Origin: Musa acuminata AAA Group
Lineage: Eukaryota > Streptophyta > Magnoliopsida > Zingiberales > Musaceae
Direction of reading: 5' to 3'
Assembly (NCBI RefSeq): GCF_036884655.1
Contig: NC_088347.1
Span: 15,587,001 to 15,651,000, forward strand
DNA: 64,000 nt
Part shown: one piece after another, positions 24,190 through 35,739 of the stretch
Numbering within the stretch: the stretch's first letter is position 1
How the letters are laid out: every line of letters starts with the position of its first letter
The notes under the pieces: generated by a model
Databases searched by the model: none
What the model saw: the letters and a program-made list of their open reading frames with translations, nothing else
What the model was told of the DNA's origin: nothing
Translations under genes and position numbers: made by a program

Positions 24190-26583
24190 GGAAGCAAATA
24201 TGTGTTTGTAATTGTGGATGACTATACTAGATACACTTGGACCTATTTCTTAGCTCACAAAAGTGATTGCTTCAAGTGTTTCTCTAAATTTTGTAAACTC
24301 ATTCAAAACAAAAAAGGTTTCATGATTTCATCAATTCGGAGTGATCACGATGGCAAATTTCAAAACCGTGACTTTCAAAATTTTTGTGAAGTTAATGGAT
24401 ATAATCACAACTTCTCCACTCCGAGGAATCCCCAACAAAATGGAGTAGTTGAAAGAAAAAATAGAAACCTACAAGAAATGGCAAAAACGATATTAAATAA
24501 ACATAGTCTACCCAAGTATTTTTGAGCCGAAGCCGTAAATATGGCTTGCTACATCATGAATAGGATCCTAATAAGACCATCCCTATCAAAAACTCCCTAT
24601 GAATTATGGAATAACAAAAAACTAAATATTTTATATTTTAAAGTTTTCGGTTGTAAATGCTTTATTTTGAATGAAAAGGATGCCTTAGGAAAATTTGATG
24701 CTAAATCCGATGAAGGCATCTTTCTTGGTTACTCTTCCGTTTCTAAGGCTTTTCGGGTTTTTAACAAAAGAACCTTAGTAATAGAAGAGTCTATTCATGT
24801 AGTTTTTAATGAAATTTCTAATTTAAAGAAAAATGATTTTGATGATGATCTTGGTTTTGATAATTTGAATTTAAATGAACCTCCTCCTCAAAATAGCAAC
24901 TTGGATGCACCTTCTTCCGAAATTTCCTTACCCAAGGAATGGAAGTATATAGATGCTCATCCAAAGGAGCTAATTATAGGATATACATAAAAAAGGGTTC
25001 AAACTCGTTCCTCTTTCAAGAATTTTTGTGCTAACGCCGTCTTCCTTTCTCAAATCGAACCTAAATGCATTGACGAGGCCATAAAAGATGATTTTTGGGT
25101 TATTGCAATGCAAGAGGAATTGAATCAATTTGAGAGGAATAAGGTATCGAAGCTTGTTCTTAGACCTAGTGACCATTTAGTCATTGATACTAAATGGGTC
25201 TTTAGAAACAAGCAAGACGAAAATGGTATCGTAGTTAGAAACAAGACTAGATTAGTGGCTAAAGGTTTCAACCAAGAAGAAGGTATCGATTTCGAAGAAA
25301 CCTTCGCTCCCGTGGCTCGATTAGAAGCCATAAGGATGCTCCTTGCCTATGCTAGTAGTAATAATTTTAAACTATTTTAAATGGATGTCAAAAGTGCTTT
25401 CTTGAATGGTTTTATTTCTGAAGAAGTATATGTCGAACAACCTCCCGGATTTGAAAATTCTCTTCTTCCTAATCATGTATTCAAATTGACTAAGGCTCTC
25501 TATGGCTTGAAACAAGCTCCTAGAGCTTGGTATGAAAGGCTTAGTTCCTTTCTTATTTTAAATAATTTTACCAAAAGCAAGGTTGATACTACATTGTTTA
25601 TTAAACATTTTGAAAATAATTTTCTTATTGTGCAAATTTATGTTGACGATATTATTTTTGGCTCTTCGGATGAATCACTATATGAATCATTTGCCAAATG
25701 TATGAGTCATGAATTTGAAATAAGTTTAATGGGTGAATTAACTTTCTTTTTAGGATTACAAATCAAACAACTTAGGGATGGTATATTTCTTAACCAATCT
25801 AAATATACATTAGAATTGTTAAAACGATTTAACATGGATAATTCAAAAGCAATAAACACCCCTATGAGTACTGCGACTAAGTTAGATATGGATGAAAATA
25901 GTGAAAATTTCGATCAAAAAACATATAGGGGAATGATAGGTAGTCTACTCTACCTCACCACGACTAGACCGGATATTATGTTTAGTGCAGGACTTTGTGC
26001 TAGGTTTCAATCAAATCCTAAATTATCTCATCTTAAAAGTGTTAAAAGAATATTTAGGTATCTTAAAGGAACTCCAAATCTAGGATTGTGGTATCCAAAA
26101 TCTGAAAAATTTGATTTAATAGCTTATGCAGATGCCGATTTTGGCGGATGCAGGATAGATAGAAAAAGTACATCCGGAACATGCCAATTTTTAGGACATG
26201 CACTTGTTTCTTGGACTTCCAAGAAACAAAATTCAGTTGCACTATCTACGGCGGAAGCCGAATACATTGCTCCAAGTGCATGCTGTGCACAAGTTGTTTG
26301 GATGAAAAATACATTAGAAGACTATGGAATTCACTTCAAAAATGTTCCCATAAAATGTGATAATACTAGTGTCATATGTCTCACCAAAAATCCAATTCAG
26401 CACTCTAGAACTAAGCACATCGATGTTAGGCATCATTTCATACGCGATCATATTCTTAACAATAATGTTGTTCTAGAATTCATTGATACAAAGCATCAAT
26501 TAGCAGATATATTTACAAAAGCTTTGAATGAAGACCAATTTGAATTCATCAGAAGGGAATTAGGTATGTTAAATTGTCCCTAA
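24190..26583 (+). pseudogene. element A integrase core, reverse transcriptase and RNase H
   Basis: A single frame of about 800 codons with only three stops (TGA 24,523; TAA 24,988; TAA 25,378). Integrase: RSDHDGKF (second Asp) and NGVVERKN (Glu) complete the D-D-E triad. [43 protein letters not shown] and the catalytic YVDDIIFGS. RNase H: AYADADFGGCRIDRKSTSG, LSTAEAEYIA, RTKHIDVRHHFIRD; the end is ELGMLNCP plus a stop. The uninterrupted 400-codon tail (25,381-26,583) shows the copy is only moderately old. Confidence 0.93.
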
Positions 26584-27529
26584 GAATAAACTTGTTTGAA
26601 TGGATTTTCCGTAAAGTTTTTCATCCTCTCTCCGTTCCTTGGTGAATTTGATCCTTCACTTTCGATTCTAAATGACACGTTAAATTACCTTAACCTATCT
26701 TGAGTCAAACACTACTCCCATCTGATCAATATTAATGACATTTTGTGAATCTCGAAATTGATTTTGATGGCTTGATTATGACTTTAAGTTGACGATTTGA
26801 ATTTGAATGAGTTGTATTCGAATTATGATCTTGACTTATTTTGAGTTACTACTTGAAATTTTTTTAATCACAATCTCTTCCTTGTACACCTACAATTTTT
26901 GTTATTTATATAAAGAAGAGATTTGATAAAGTGGATGAATGCTGAATTTTCCTTTAAGATGAACTCTGCGTAGATATTTTAGCATACTTAATTTTGAATG
27001 ATAATTTTTTTATGATTAATGCTAAATTCCTGATGTGCTTCAAGTCTCATTCCCTTTTTGTTGATGACAAAGGGGGAGAAGTGATGACTTATACCATTTC
27101 GATAACATGACTTAATGAAAATGTCTTATGCGCATCGATAACATGACTAATATGAATTACAAAAGCTTGTGTGATATGAATGTCTTATATACCTTGCAAA
27201 ATCTTTGAGAATATCGCAAGATTAATTGATCATATTGAAAGCATGCCTTACATTTATATCATGAAATTTAGGTTGAAAATCTTTATCTCCTGTCGTAGTA
27301 AAAATTGTCTCTTATCATTCGACTTGAAAATGATTTTCATCAAAGTTTCGCATTTACTTATGCTTAATGAGAAGAACGATAAGTTCTACGGTTAGAACTT
27401 ACCGATTTATGCTTGAATTCAATGGGATGGAATTCAAGTGTTTTTATCTTCTCATAATATGGCATATAGATAGGGGAGTTATGTTTAACTCCGTCATCAA
27501 TTGATTGTCATCATCAAATAGGGGGAGAT
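26584..27529 (+). other. element A 3' non-coding region with polypurine tracts
   Basis: AT-rich, no ORF of note. A conserved motif, CCCTTTTTGTTGATGACAAA plus GGGGGAGAAG, sits at 27,052-27,081. The terminal polypurine tract AATAGGGGGAGAT (27,517-27,529) abuts the 3' LTR. Unlike element E, no env-like ORF is present here. Confidence 0.8.
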
Positions 27530-28380
27530 TGTTGAATCTCGGATTTTGATGATAAAATCAATTGATGGGTTAATTGATCTAATCCATATTATTGAGTTAA
27601 GTGTGCAGGATTAACTACGATAACCAAAAAACTCAAAGCAAGAATACCAGAGTCAAGTTCGATGGACGTTTAAGAGTCCGAAGAATTGTCGGAGATGTTA
27701 CCGGAACCAATCGAGAAGAAATCGGGAACCTGTCGGAATTTTCGGAAGTTCACCGAAGAGATCGTCGGAGGTTCACGGAGATCACCGAGAAGGCTCAGCT
27801 ACTCGTAAAGTCATCACAAGATCGGGAGCTTGCTGGGAGTCCGTCGGAAGAAGTTCGTCGGAAAGCTCACCGGAACAAGACTCGACGTTCGCGGTTGAAA
27901 ACTTGCTTAGGATGTTTTTAGTTATGTAGTTCACTTGTAATTAGGATTAGGATTAAGAGATAATCCTATATCTTGGTTAGGGGCCAACTGGGCCAAAATT
28001 AGACTTGGTTTGGGCTAAATTTGAAGCCCAACCAGTGAACCGAAGGGTTTGGAGGTGGCACCGCCAGACTGGGCGGTTGCACTGCCCAGCACCCGAGAGC
28101 TGGGCGGTGGCATCGCCTAGCACTATTAGTGTTTGACACTGACAGGCGGTGGCACCGTCGCTAACAAGCGGTGGCACCGCCAGCATCAGGAACCCAAAGA
28201 GAATTCAAATTTTGGAGCCCAAATTTGAATCCTCTTGAGGCCTATAAATACCCCTCAAATCTCAGTTGAGATTACAACTTTTTGAGAAGCAATTGATTGA
28301 GAGAAAGGTCTTAGAAAAGTCTTTGCTAGTCTTGTTTTCAATTTGCTAGTGTTCACCTCCTTCTTTCTTGCTGAAAATCT
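27530..28380 (+). repeat. element A 3' LTR, truncated
   Basis: Aligns with the 5' LTR from its first base and breaks off at 28,380, after GCTGAAAATCT. The equivalent position in the 5' LTR is about 21,519, so ~385 bp are lost. Its palindrome block (28,049-28,178) holds about five GGCGGTGGCACCGCC-like modules against two in the 5' LTR. It keeps TATAAATACCCC at about 28,243-28,254. Confidence 0.92.
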
Positions 28381-29121
28381 GGTACTGCCTATCTTCTAGG
28401 GCATCACATATCCATTACGGATAGATCCCTTTACTACATCATAGGCATCCCTGTAAAAGATAGAGGTTGTTATTTTAGAGGACAATGGGATGATGAAACG
28501 GTTGGGACCACGTATGTTGATGCCTTATGAACAATTTTCGGTAATCCCAACTTAATGGTACTTCCTAAAAGCTGTGAACATCTATTACCATTAAATGCTA
28601 AAATACTTCATCACATCCTAATTAGTATCATTCTTCCTAAATAATACCATCACGATGAAGTAAGTCAAATGGAACTAGGAACCATGTATTGGATCATGAA
28701 AGGATTTAACAACTGTTTTGGTTACCTTATCCAATAAAACATGATAGAGATATCTAAAAAGGACATGATGCTTCCATATAATGACATAATCACTAGAATA
28801 CTTAATGCCTACGATATTGCAATACCACCTGACGAAGAGGTTACAAAGATAGATAGATTTAGCATCATAAATAAAAATCTACTTCGTCGAATGAGATGTA
28901 TATTTAGAAATGTTATGTGGGTTAGAATGCCTAGAAGAACTGATCCCCTTCAACCTAAATCAGAACAAAAAACACCAATCTTTAGGGGTAATCAATCTCC
29001 TCCAACTGGTCACTTTGAGGAATCACACCCAATTGAACAAGCTCTTTCATCATTTATCGAAGACATAGGGATTCAGATGGATCGCTTTGAACAAAGACAA
29101 GATCGACTTGAGCATCGCTAA
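28381..29121 (+). pseudogene. element E: env-like / plant-transposon-type ORF, 5'-truncated
   Basis: One frame from 28,381 to 29,121 with in-frame stops at about 28,528, 28,642 and 28,735. The tail from ATG 28,741 is open for 126 codons. Seen pieces are GIPVKDRGCYFRGQWDDE, HHILISIILPK, GTMYWIMKGFNNCFGYLI and MMLPYNDIITRILNAYDI. They recall the 'putative plant transposon protein' sequences found downstream of pol in some plant retroelements (from memory). The C-terminal part is Gln/Arg-rich and likely coiled coil. Its start is lost at the 28,380/28,381 deletion junction. Assignment to element E rests on position before E's 3' LTR. Function unknown. Confidence 0.65.
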
Positions 29122-30894
29122 GATCAAATCCTATCTGAGCTGCAGCAGATTCATCGACAGTTTGACACTTTATTTAGACATTTTAACTTTCCGCCACCTG
29201 AATGAGCATATGTATGTATTTAGAAAAGGTGGACACAATTCCTTCTTATCATGTTGTAAAACTATGTTGTTGTAAACCTTTTTATGATACTCACTTTGAT
29301 CGCAATGCCACTTAATTTGATGATCGCAAGTCTTTGATATGTTTAACTATTAGTATCTATGACTTGATGTATTATTTGGTGAGCATTTATAGAGTTACAA
29401 ATATTAATGTTGATTGAACTTCGTTTTGGGATTTTCCTTATTCTTTGATCACTTAAATTCTGTGCTAAAAATTTTATATGACTTTGACATGATTGAATGC
29501 TTCAATAACATGTTTACTTTAAAGTTGAAAATTTTGTACCTTGGTGCTATAAGTTTCCATGATGAGCATGTTATATTCTCATTGTGATTTGAGAAGGTTC
29601 ATTCATACATCGGATCCTTAATCTTTGAGTACTACAAAACACTAATAATTTTACTTCATAATTTTGATTGAAAAACTATGACAAAACATTGTCCAAATAC
29701 ATAAATTTGTTAAATTTTATTTTCGGACATTCTTGATTCTATGAACAATCACTTAATGCTGAAAATCTTATGATACAAATTTTACATGACTATATGCTTT
29801 AATAACATGTTGGAAATTGTGTGTCTTGATTTCCATGATGATAAACATGTTTTACCTTCATGATTGTGTTTGAAAAGCTATGGCAAAACTTTGTCCCAAT
29901 GAATGATTTTGTTAAACTTCATTTTCAGACTTTCTTGATCCTAACAATGCATGATTTTGTATTTCTCTTCCGGATTAAATGTATTTCTTGAATGGAGCTT
30001 TCATGAGCCTATGTCGTATCAAGTTTATTTCATATCAATGCTCCATGATTTTTGATATATGGAATTGATTAACAAATGCATCTCTCATGGATTTACCTTG
30101 TGAAAAATGATTTTTAATTGAGAAATGGATTTGATGAAATGAATTTCTTCTCGATGAAGGAAGATTTTTTTTTTAATGAACACTTGCAAGAATTTAATTT
30201 CACATGTATATCTTGATTCTTGTAAAAATGAAGCATGATTTAATCTCTTATTATTTTTAACTTCATTCAAAGTTAGTTCACAATGACTTTTCTCCTTCAT
30301 GCAAAACATTAATGACAAATAAGGAAGAAGTAATTTAAGCTATCTCCTTAATGGACTTTTGAATGATACCATATCATGATTGCTTGAAAAATAATTTATA
30401 TGAATGGTATCTTATGGTTGAAAAATAACATGAATCTTTACCACATGTATTACTATACTTGAAATACGCTTGAATTGTTCTCCTTTTTGTTAATGACAAA
30501 GGGGGAGAAATATGTAGTAAATTGATGATAGATTGAATGAATTGCTACGATTGCCATATTTGCATTAATGATAAGATATCTAGAGCTTACATTGCAATTT
30601 TACAATGTTGATATCTTGCCATATGATGAATTGCTACGATAGCTATCTTTCACATATGAAATATAAGACTTGAAAATGGATGTCAAGCCTTGACATCATT
30701 TTCAGAAAGATACATCATGAAAGGAATCATGATGGGGGTATTAATAAGTTTAAATAAACTTAACTTATCAATATGTCTATTGAATTCAAAGGCTTTGAAT
30801 TCAAGAATGACTTATCTCAAGTATGACATATAGATAGGGGGAGTTAAGGTTAAATCCGTCATCAATTAATTATCATCATAAAAAAAGGGGAGAT
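29122..30894 (+). other. element E 3' non-coding region
   Basis: AT-rich without a supported gene. An internal polypurine-like motif (TCCTTTTTGTTAATGACAAA, then GGGGGAGAAA) lies at 30,479-30,510, and the terminal tract AAAAAAGGGGAGAT (30,881-30,894) abuts the LTR. Short words such as CATGATTT and TTGAATG recur throughout. Confidence 0.75.
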
Positions 30895-32233
30895 TGTTGA
30901 ATCTCGGATTTTGATGATGAAGTCAATTATCATTTGGTTATCGAATCTATATATTAAGATAAGTGTGCAGGTTTAACTACGATGGCAGTAAGACATGTAG
31001 TAGGTGTTAAGCCAGAGTCAAGACCAAGATCACGTTGGGGGTTCGAGAGTTCGTCGGAAGTCAGGACGGTCGTCGGAGGATCTGAGGGAATAATCCGAGA
31101 AGTCCAGGAGCTTGCCAAAGAAGCTCGTCGGAACTCGCCAAGAGGATCGTCGCAAGTCCAGGAGTTTGCCGGGAGTCCGCCAGAGCATCGCCAAGGGTTC
31201 ATCGGATGTTCGCCGGAAGTTCATCGAAAGCTCGCTAGAAGAAATAATTGAGGCACTGGAACACGATCTGCAGTATTAATATCTTAATTGTCGTAGTTAG
31301 CATGTAGATTAATTTAGGATTGGGAGGTGATCCCATTAACTTAATCTGGGGCCAACTAGGCCCTTGGTAGACCCAGATTGGGCCGAATGGATTAGCCCAT
31401 TCGGACCTAGAATTCCTGGCCGGCGATGGCATCGCCCAGGAGACTCGGTCTCCTAGGAGTTCTGAGTGGTAGTACTACCCCTATCAGGCGGTGGTACTGC
31501 TAGTAGTTATTACTGCCAACGGTGGTACCGCCCTTGTCAAGCGATGGTATCGCCTGAGCTCAGTCTCTGAGCGATGTAAAGCGATAGTACCACCCAGACT
31601 GAGCGGTAGTACCGCTTAATGATAGATAACAGGCGATAGTACCGCCCAGTTATGGCGGTGGTACCGTCAGGACCCCGGAAATCCGAGAATGGACACTTTT
31701 GAGCTCCAAATTCAAACTAATTGGAGCCTATATAAACCCCACCCTTTCCTGCATGAAAGAAAACCGAAAGCTTGCTTTTATTCTGAGTATTTGAGAGCTT
31801 AAAAGTGTTGTAAAAGGCTAGAGTTCCTCTCCCTCTTTTCTTTCTAAGTCTTGATCATTCAAGAGAGGAGTGAAAACTTGTGAGGGTTATCTCCTAAGCC
31901 CGTCAAAAGGAGAAAAGCTGTAAAAGGGTGGTTGACTTTCGCTTATTGAAGGAAAGCCTCTAGTGGATGTCGGTGACCTCATTGGAGGAGGAAACCAAAA
32001 GTAGATATAGGTTAAGATTGACCGAACCACTCTAAATCTCGGTTTGTATTTACATTCTGCTCTTTATCTTAACTGCAAACTACCTCCGTTGCTTTACATC
32101 AACTATACTTCTGTTTGCTCTCAAGTTAAAAATATTTCCGAAATGATTTTCGTACGAAGTCTTTTTGAACCGATGAAAGTTTTTTGCTACACTAATTCAC
32201 CCCCCTCCCCTCTTAGTGCTCTTAATCCTAACA
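30895..32233 (+). repeat. element E 3' LTR, complete
   Basis: 1,339 bp, TGTTGAATCTCGG to CTTAATCCTAACA. TATATAAA at 31,729-31,736 is the likely promoter. A block of about six GGCGGTGGTACCGCC-like modules spans 31,420-31,670. AGATT follows at 32,234-32,238 and nearly matches AGATC before the 5' LTR, which defines the insertion in element D. Confidence 0.92.
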
Positions 32234-32378
32234 AGATTATGTTAATAATCATGATGTAATCTTAGAATTCATTGATACAAAACATCAATTGGCTGATATC
32301 TTTACAAAACCTTTAAATGAAGAATAATTTGATTTCATTAGAAGGGAGTTAGGAATGTTAATTTGTCTGAATGCATGA
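32234..32378 (+). pseudogene. element D: RNase H tail, resumed after element E
   Basis: Continues the pol broken at 18,016. LEFIDTKHQLADIFTKPLNE and RRELGML are recognisable, ending at TGA 32,376-32,378. The corresponding part of element A is 26,455-26,583. One TAA interrupts it (in GAATAATTTG). Confidence 0.87.
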
Positions 32379-33451
32379 ATTTGATCCTTTCCGAACTTTC
32401 TCGATTCTTTAAAACTCTCATGAAATTGTTTTATAAATAAGGCTTTAATGAAATCTAAAATATGAATATACTAAGTATCAAATTTTTAATTAGAAATGAA
32501 TTTGATTTATGAAGGTTTATTTATAGAATTTCTCTTTTATCCTTCATATGATGCTTCTTTCACCCAAATTCTTCCTTACTCTTCTCATGAAAGAAGAATT
32601 TTTATGAATTTTTAAGTACGAGATGATCACTTGTAAGAATTAAGATTTGATTTCATATGAATATTTTGATCCTTTTTCATGAATCCCTTCTTTTGTCAAA
32701 GTTGAAGCATGATTTAATGAAACTTATTTACTGTTTTTTGACTTAGTTCAAATCATTTCACAAATTTGGTTCTTAATGAATTCCCTCTTTACTTTCCTTC
32801 CTCTTCTTCATACAAAGTTTTGATGACAAAGGGGGAGAAGTAGATGAAATCTCTCTCTTTAATGTTGATAACTTTTGATGTTGAGAACTTTTGAATATTA
32901 CCATGCAATGATGCAATATCTATTGGATAAATTAGTATGAATATTACACTTGTATTGTTAAAACGTTCTCCTTTTTGTTGATGACAAAGGGGGAGAAATA
33001 ATACCAAAATGTGGAAACTTGATGACAAATGAATGCAATGTATCTTATCGTAAATACTTATCATAAATACTTGAAATATTTCATGAATGCTTGATAAATG
33101 TCTTTCATTTTGATAAGATATCATGAGCTCAACTTGCTATCTTATGATGAATTGCTATCTTTGTCGTCTTGCTATATTTCATATTTAAAATTCGTATCAT
33201 ACTTGAAAATGATGATTGTCTATTATTGAACTTGAAAATGGATGTCATGTATTGACATCATTTTCATTGATAAATATGTGGCATCATATTTTGAGAATGT
33301 TAAATCATGACAGGAATCATGATGTGCATGTTAATAAGTTTAATTGAACCTAACTTATCGGTTTGATACTTGAATTCAAAGGCCTTGAATTCAAGAATAT
33401 CTTTTCACAAGTATGGCATATAGATAGGAGGAGTTAAGGTTTACTTCATCA
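32379..33451 (+). other. element D 3' non-coding region, LTR lost
   Basis: AT-rich with two internal polypurine-like motifs (32,817-32,840 and 32,966-32,999, both with GATGACAAAGGGGGAGAA). The usual approach to the LTR (ATATAGATAGGAGGAGTTAAGG at about 33,417-33,438) is present. The sequence then breaks at about 33,450 into unrelated LTR sequence of element F, so D's terminal tract and 3' LTR are missing. Confidence 0.75.
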
Positions 33452-34030
33452 GATCTAAAAATTTCGGGGATATACAATCTCCCCAAGTAACAGTTCTAAC
33501 ATGATACGGTCAGTTTTTCGATTTTATGATTTTCTTGTGCACCAACGATCTAGTACTTAACTTTTGGAAATCTGGTTTTGTTTTTGTTTTCTACTATGCA
33601 TAAGATGCCTACTAGCAGATTTCCAAATAGTGGTATCAGAACTAGGTTCGTCGTGCGATGTTTGGCTTATAAACTGCATATGTTATGTTTAATCACGTAT
33701 AATTGTTTTATGCATTCTTAGTATGTTTGACATAATTTTCAGATCCAAAATACACATTATTTGGTTGTCTTTTGAGTGGTCCTTCGACATCAAATTTGTT
33801 ATCGTAAATGAAGGAAAATAGGACAGTAATTGTTGTTGCCTGGTGGATCAACTGGAGGAGGCGCATACGCACTAGTTGTAGAGGAGCCGCTCGTCCATCG
33901 AGGTAGCACCCGCGGGCATGGCACACACGAGTGAGCTACCTACGACAGGGCAGTGCCCACCCACATGCGTGCAGGCTGCATACTGCCTGCAAGCAGGCAA
34001 CCTGGGATTGAGGCGGTGCCAACCGACGGC
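33452..34030 (+). mobile_element. element F: 5' LTR end, primer-binding site and leader
   Basis: 33,452-33,628 matches the end of the LTR at 36,510-38,114 (GGGATATACAATCTCCC). TGGTATCAGAAC at 33,631-33,642 is the tRNA-Met primer-binding site. The leader continues to about 34,030 and is then interrupted by an LTR fragment of another family. The first part of the 5' LTR is missing. Confidence 0.75.
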
Positions 34031-34341
34031 CATTATTAAATCTCATATTTTGATGATAAAATTAATTGATGAGTGTACGATCTAATCTGTGTTTTGAGTG
34101 ATGTAGGACTAACTTTGTTCAGAAAAGACAAATCAATTAAAGCAGAAAGAATCAAATGTTGTGCCAGAGTAGAACATGTCAAAAGATTGTACATCAGGTT
34201 AAAGGATCGGTCGACGTATCGGCAAAAGGCTTCGTGCCATGAGTTCAGGCATCAGACCGAAGGATTGGACATTGTGCCAAGGAGATCGGAAGTTGCAGAA
34301 GTTGCAGGAGTCAACATGTTGATTGGGCAATACTATCATGC
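34031..34341 (+). mobile_element. Sirevirus LTR fragment (first ~310 bp)
   Basis: Starts TTAAATCTCATATTTTGATG and follows the opening of the LTR family seen in B and L, including ATCGGTCGACGTATCGGCA and CAACATGTTGATTGGGCAATA. It stops abruptly at about 34,341 with no promoter or LTR end. Confidence 0.75.
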
Positions 34342-35739
34342 CCCCTCCCAAATCGATAATATTATAATTCAACAATACATTCTAGGATCCAATCATACAT
34401 TTGAGGATACTGAGAAAACATTCAAGTCATTCACATCTATAATTCCATAATTCATAAAACTTGTGCAGTTTAAAATCATATACCACATCACTAGATGAAT
34501 TATAAATTTGAAAACCAACTCACCAAGACAATAACCACCTCATAAATCCACAAGTGTGGGATTCTACATAATCACAAAACCAATATTTACTACATGTCCA
34601 TATCATTACACAAATTAAACTTAACACTCTAAAATCCTAAACATGAGAGGTTCTTTAAACTTTTACAAAACTCATAAGTTCATATTTACCGTCGCAATTC
34701 CATTAGACACCAAGTGTACTTATACAACAAAAATATATCATCCACTAAAGGTCTGCCCAAAGTCTTCTAGCTTTCCACAACCTCAGCCCAATTTAAACAT
34801 TTTAGCGAGCGACAAGTTATCCTGAAAAATTTATATAGCAACGGGGTGAGCATATAGAGCTTAGCAAGCGACTAACATATCCATGCCAAAAGAGGACAGT
34901 TTCAAACAAATAAAGTACTGAATATAAGGCAAGGATACAAGAGTTCATAGATAGCCACTTATCAAATGCAGATTTACAATGTCATTTTGTTCGAAGTATG
35001 TTTTGTTCATAACAATTAAGTAAAGATTAGTTGGAGCAAATCATTGACGTAAGGAGCATTTTGAGGCATATCAATGGCATACGAAATGTTACGGAGCATA
35101 TCAATTGTATATGAAGTATTTCGGAGCATATCAAGGGCGTATGAAATGTTTCGAAACATATCAATGACATATAAAACATTTTGGAGCATATCAATGGTGG
35201 ATGAAACATTTCGAAGCATATCAATGGCGTATGAAATGTTTCGGAGCATATTAATAACAACTGAAACATTTCAGAATCAATGGCGTATGAAATGTTACGG
35301 AGCATATCAATGACATATGAAGCATTTCATAGCATATCAAGGGCATATGAAATGTTTTGGTATATATCAATGTCATATGAAACATTTCGGAGCAAATCAA
35401 TGATGTATAAAATGTTTTAGAAGTATAAGAAATATTTCGGAACATATCAAAGAACAAATATGAAATAGAAGCACAAACGTCACATATAACGTTGCATACA
35501 TTTCATTCTTATCTAAAGCACATATAGAAGCACATAAACAAAGCTTTGGATATCATACCAAATAGATAGAAGGTGAAGTGGAATCTCAAACATAATCTCC
35601 CACGTCTAGGAGTGTCATTCATCTACGTCTATCGCTATTAGACTCTCTATGTGGCATACTTGATGCCAACCGCCTCGCTGGTCTGAACTATACAGAGTAA
35701 TTCTGTAACCTGAGAATAGTTCTCATAGTGAAAAAAATC
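34342..35739. other. unassigned repetitive segment inside element F
   Basis: AT-rich sequence without a gene, containing the 30-bp minisatellite (35,043-35,450). Words such as AACGGGGTGAGCATATAGAGC at about 34,839-34,859 remind me of non-coding parts of Ty3/gypsy elements, but I cannot assign it. Confidence 0.4.
35043..35450. repeat. 30-bp minisatellite, about 12-13 degenerate units
   Basis: Units read ATGGCGTATGAAATGTTTCG plus GAGCATATCA with substitutions, repeated nearly without spacers. One unit near 35,250-35,280 is shortened. The 30-bp period is a multiple of three, so both strands show repeating decapeptide ORFs, which are artefacts. Confidence 0.92.

Larger units (their letters stand above)
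20732..28380 (+). mobile_element. element A: near-complete Sirevirus-type Ty1/copia retrotransposon
   Basis: Layout: 5' LTR 20,732-21,904; primer-binding site; gag-pol 21,957-26,583; non-coding region with polypurine tracts; truncated 3' LTR 27,530-28,380. Domain order is gag - protease - integrase - RT - RNase H (copia order). The gag and pol sequences and the several polypurine-like motifs point to the SIRE/Maximus (Sirevirus) lineage. It is inactive because of seven in-frame stops, two frameshifts and loss of the last ~385 bp of the 3' LTR. It sits inside element B. Confidence 0.93.

Noticed and set aside
35016..35457. ORFs made of repeating MLRNISYAID / MAYEMFRSIS-type decapeptides
   Set aside because: The period is a multiple of three in a 30-bp minisatellite, so open frames occur on both strands by chance.
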